A program made the position numbers and the translations under genes. Shown one piece after another: positions 62,761 through 64,000 of a stretch of DNA of 64,000 bases (positions are counted from its first letter, which is position 1; every line of letters starts with the position of its first letter). The notes below the pieces were generated by a model. It was not told the DNA's origin, ran no database searches, and saw nothing but the letters and a program-made list of their open reading frames with translations. The stretch is from Flavobacteriales bacterium (GTDB lineage: Bacteria > Bacteroidota > Bacteroidia > Flavobacteriales_F > PHOS-HE28), in contig JACJZJ010000005.1 of assembly GCA_020635675.1 (NCBI GenBank), positions 124,001 through 188,000 on the forward strand, read 5' to 3'.

Positions 62761-63844
62761 GGGCAAGGTGGAAAAAGCGGACGTCCAGGTCGAGCCCGTC
62801 CAGGGCCCGGTGCAGCCGTTGGGCATCGGTGTCCGTGATCAGGACCTGACCGAAGCGATGCCCGCCCAGGAGTTGCAGAAGGTGTCGCATCCGTTGCGGA
62901 TCGATCTTGTCGAATATATCGTCCAGCATCAGCAGGGGCTTTCCCCCTGAGCGTTCCCGGGTCAGATCGAACTGGGCCAGCTTCAATGCGATGAGAAAGG
63001 TCTTCTGCTGGCCCTGCGAGCCGAAACGTTTCATGGGGCGACCATCGATGAGGAACACCAGGTCGTCCTTGTGGACGCCTGCCGTGGTATGGAGCGCGGC
63101 GCGGTCCCGCTCCCAAGAGCGGTGCAGCAACTCCGCCATCGGGGTCGATCCGAGTTCCGTGCGGTACTCCAGCGCGATCTGCTCGGGACCCGCGCTGATC
63201 CCTTGATAGTGTTGCACGACCAAGGGGACCAGCTCGTTCAGGAACGCCCTTCGCCCCGCATGCACCACCGTGCCATGGGCGATCAGCTGGTCGTCCCACG
63301 GCTCCAGATCGGCCGCTGCTCCCCCACCCTGTTCCGCCATGCGTTTCAGCATCACATTGCGCTGCGCCAATGCACGGTTGTAGCGCACCAGGGCGTTCAA
63401 ATAAGCCCGGTCGAACTGGGCGATCAGCCCATCGAGGAACTTGCGACGGAGCTCCGATCCCTCGAGCACCAGTTGCCCGTCGTAGGGTGTGATCATCACG
63501 CAGGGATAGCGCCCCACATGGTCGGCCAGACGCTCGTATTCCTTTTTGTTGCGCAGGAAGACCTTTCGCTGCCCACGTCGCACGCTGCAGCTCAGTTCAT
63601 CATCGTCCTCTCCGGCCACCACTCCCTTTACCAGAAAGACGTCCTCGCCATGCCGGATGTTGTTCTGATCGATCGGATCGAAATAGCTCTTGCACAGAGA
63701 GAGATAGTGCACGGCGTCGAGCAGGTTGGTCTTCCCCACCCCGTTCGGACCGATGAAGCAGTTCACCTGGGGGCCCAGCTGCAGGTCGGCTTCCACATGG
63801 TTGCGGAAGTGCATCAGGGAAAGGCGCCTTAGCTGGACATGCAT
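62711..63844 (-). CDS. recF: DNA replication and repair protein RecF
   Basis: A 377-residue ABC-type ATPase: RLSLMHFRNH at the start, Walker A FIGPNGVGKTNLLDAVHYLS, signature region GSQGQQKTFLIALKLAQ and Walker B PLLMLDDIFDKID. It loads RecA at gaps. TATCTTTG (63852-63859) ends seven bases before the ATG at 63844. It is divergent from a gene cut by the window edge and overlaps a DUF721 gene at its end. Confidence 0.97.
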   Translation of the reverse strand: MHVQLRRLSLMHFRNHVEADLQLGPQVNCFIGPNGVGKTNLLDAVHYLSLCKSYFDPIDQNNIRHGEDVFLVKGVVAGEDDDELSCSVRRGQRKVFLRNKKEYERLADHVGRYPCVMITPYDGQLVLEGSELRRKFLDGLIAQFDRAYLNALVRYNRALAQRNVMLKRMAEQGGGAAADLEPWDDQLIAHGTVVHAGRRAFLNELVPLVVQHYQGISAGPEQIALEYRTELGSTPMAELLHRSWERDRAALHTTAGVHKDDLVFLIDGRPMKRFGSQGQQKTFLIALKLAQFDLTRERSGGKPLLMLDDIFDKIDPQRMRHLLQLLGGHRFGQVLITDTDAQRLHRALDGLDLDVRFFHLAHDEAIQMETLERTVVG

Positions 63845-63851
63845 TGCCGGC

Positions 63852-63859
63852 CAAAGATA
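63852..63859 (-). promoter_or_regulatory. Consensus -7 box TATCTTTG for recF
   Basis: A full TAnnTTTG match on the minus strand, seven bases before the recF ATG. Confidence 0.65.
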
Positions 63860-63877
63860 GACCGGGTGGGTGCGGGA

Positions 63878-63913
63878 CGGTCGTCGGGCACCGTCGCCGG
63901 CACCCGACGACCG
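63878..63913. repeat. 11-bp inverted repeat between divergent promoters of recF and the next gene
   Basis: CGGTCGTCGGG and CCCGACGACCG flank 14 bases. It lies between the recF promoter and the opposite TACCTTTG box, where it could be an operator. Confidence 0.55.
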
Positions 63914-63952
63914 ACGGCTCCACGTCCCCCTTTCGCTTTCAGGGTGAACAGC

Positions 63953-63960
63953 TACCTTTG
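63953..63960 (+). promoter_or_regulatory. Consensus -7 box TACCTTTG for the gene entering at the right edge
   Basis: A full TAnnTTTG match 24 bases before an ATG at 63985. Confidence 0.6.
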
Positions 63961-63984
63961 CGCCTCTTTCCACAGAACGCCCCC

Positions 63985-64000
63985 ATGGCCAGCAAGCACG
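63985..64000 (+). CDS. Start of a gene cut by the window edge
   Basis: An ATG followed by four codons (MASKH) before the sequence ends. It is supported by the promoter box at 63953 and divergence from recF; identity cannot be told from five residues. Confidence 0.4.

Overview
The window is a stretch of chromosome from a GC-rich member of the Bacteroidota, most likely a Flavobacteriales relative. The evidence is consistent. Many genes are preceded by the phylum's -7 promoter element TAnnTTTG (seen here as TACCTTTG, TATCTTTG, TATTTTTG, TAACTTTG). Shine-Dalgarno sequences are mostly weak or absent. Gliding-motility genes gldF, gldG and a gldI-like gene are present, together with a type IX secretion sorting domain and several families known mainly from Bacteroidota (DUF983, DUF1015, DUF5723, DUF6089-like, DUF6913-like, type B L31). 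I see no rRNA, insertion sequence, prophage, CRISPR array or integrase. Two tRNA genes are present. The window is largely core chromosome.

Layout. 0-5 kb: 3' part of a polysaccharide flippase gene, an NfeD/SPFH membrane pair, a structured-RNA candidate, and an RhlE-type DEAD-box helicase. 5-14 kb: enzymes and envelope proteins (sterol desaturase family, PhoD-like phosphatase, MarR regulator, a lipoprotein with a methyltransferase-like fold, DUF983), two tandem paralogues of which one is fused to an OmpA domain, MsrA, a solitary C5-cytosine methyltransferase, tRNA-Pro(CGG) and an OmpR-type response regulator. 14.7-22 kb: tRNA-Gly(CCC), small proteins, a PaaI-type thioesterase divergent from a thiolase, L31 and two large exported proteins. 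21.8-28.3 kb: LuxC-type reductase divergent from ferredoxin, an exported protein, then serC-serA-DUF1015 and the PLP-homeostasis gene. 28-33.6 kb: outer-membrane, desaturase, HEAT, WG-repeat and glycosyltransferase-like proteins.

33.6-42.7 kb is a conserved Flavobacteria-style neighbourhood: purC, phoH, SAM hydrolase (DUF62), ABM-like protein, TPR protein, gldF, gldG, a DUF4340 protein and dnaN. 42.7-53.3 kb holds a META protein, a rhomboid protease divergent from a c-type cytochrome, a CotH/T9SS cargo protein, the minus-strand run prmC-ligA-DUF6913-dapA, and the plus-strand run ribD-eamA-yigZ. 53.3-64 kb holds dnaA, a low-molecular-weight phosphatase, a short RsmI-like methyltransferase, a DUF5723 protein, the nrnA-gldI-FKBP operon, ndk, and recF with a DUF721 gene. 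Thus dnaN, dnaA and recF lie within 22 kb but are not adjacent, so the region may be near the replication origin.

I did not find a clear defence island, biosynthetic cluster or other obviously new multi-gene system. The most interesting signals are regulatory. (i) A recurring TAnnTTTG-N4-ATG arrangement places transcription start at or next to the start codon of many genes. (ii) A roughly 90-nt, three-hairpin RNA candidate lies behind a consensus promoter upstream of the DEAD-box helicase gene. (iii) A perfect 8-bp inverted repeat brackets the -7 box of the nrnA-gldI operon. (iv) The leader upstream of dnaA is structured and AT-rich.
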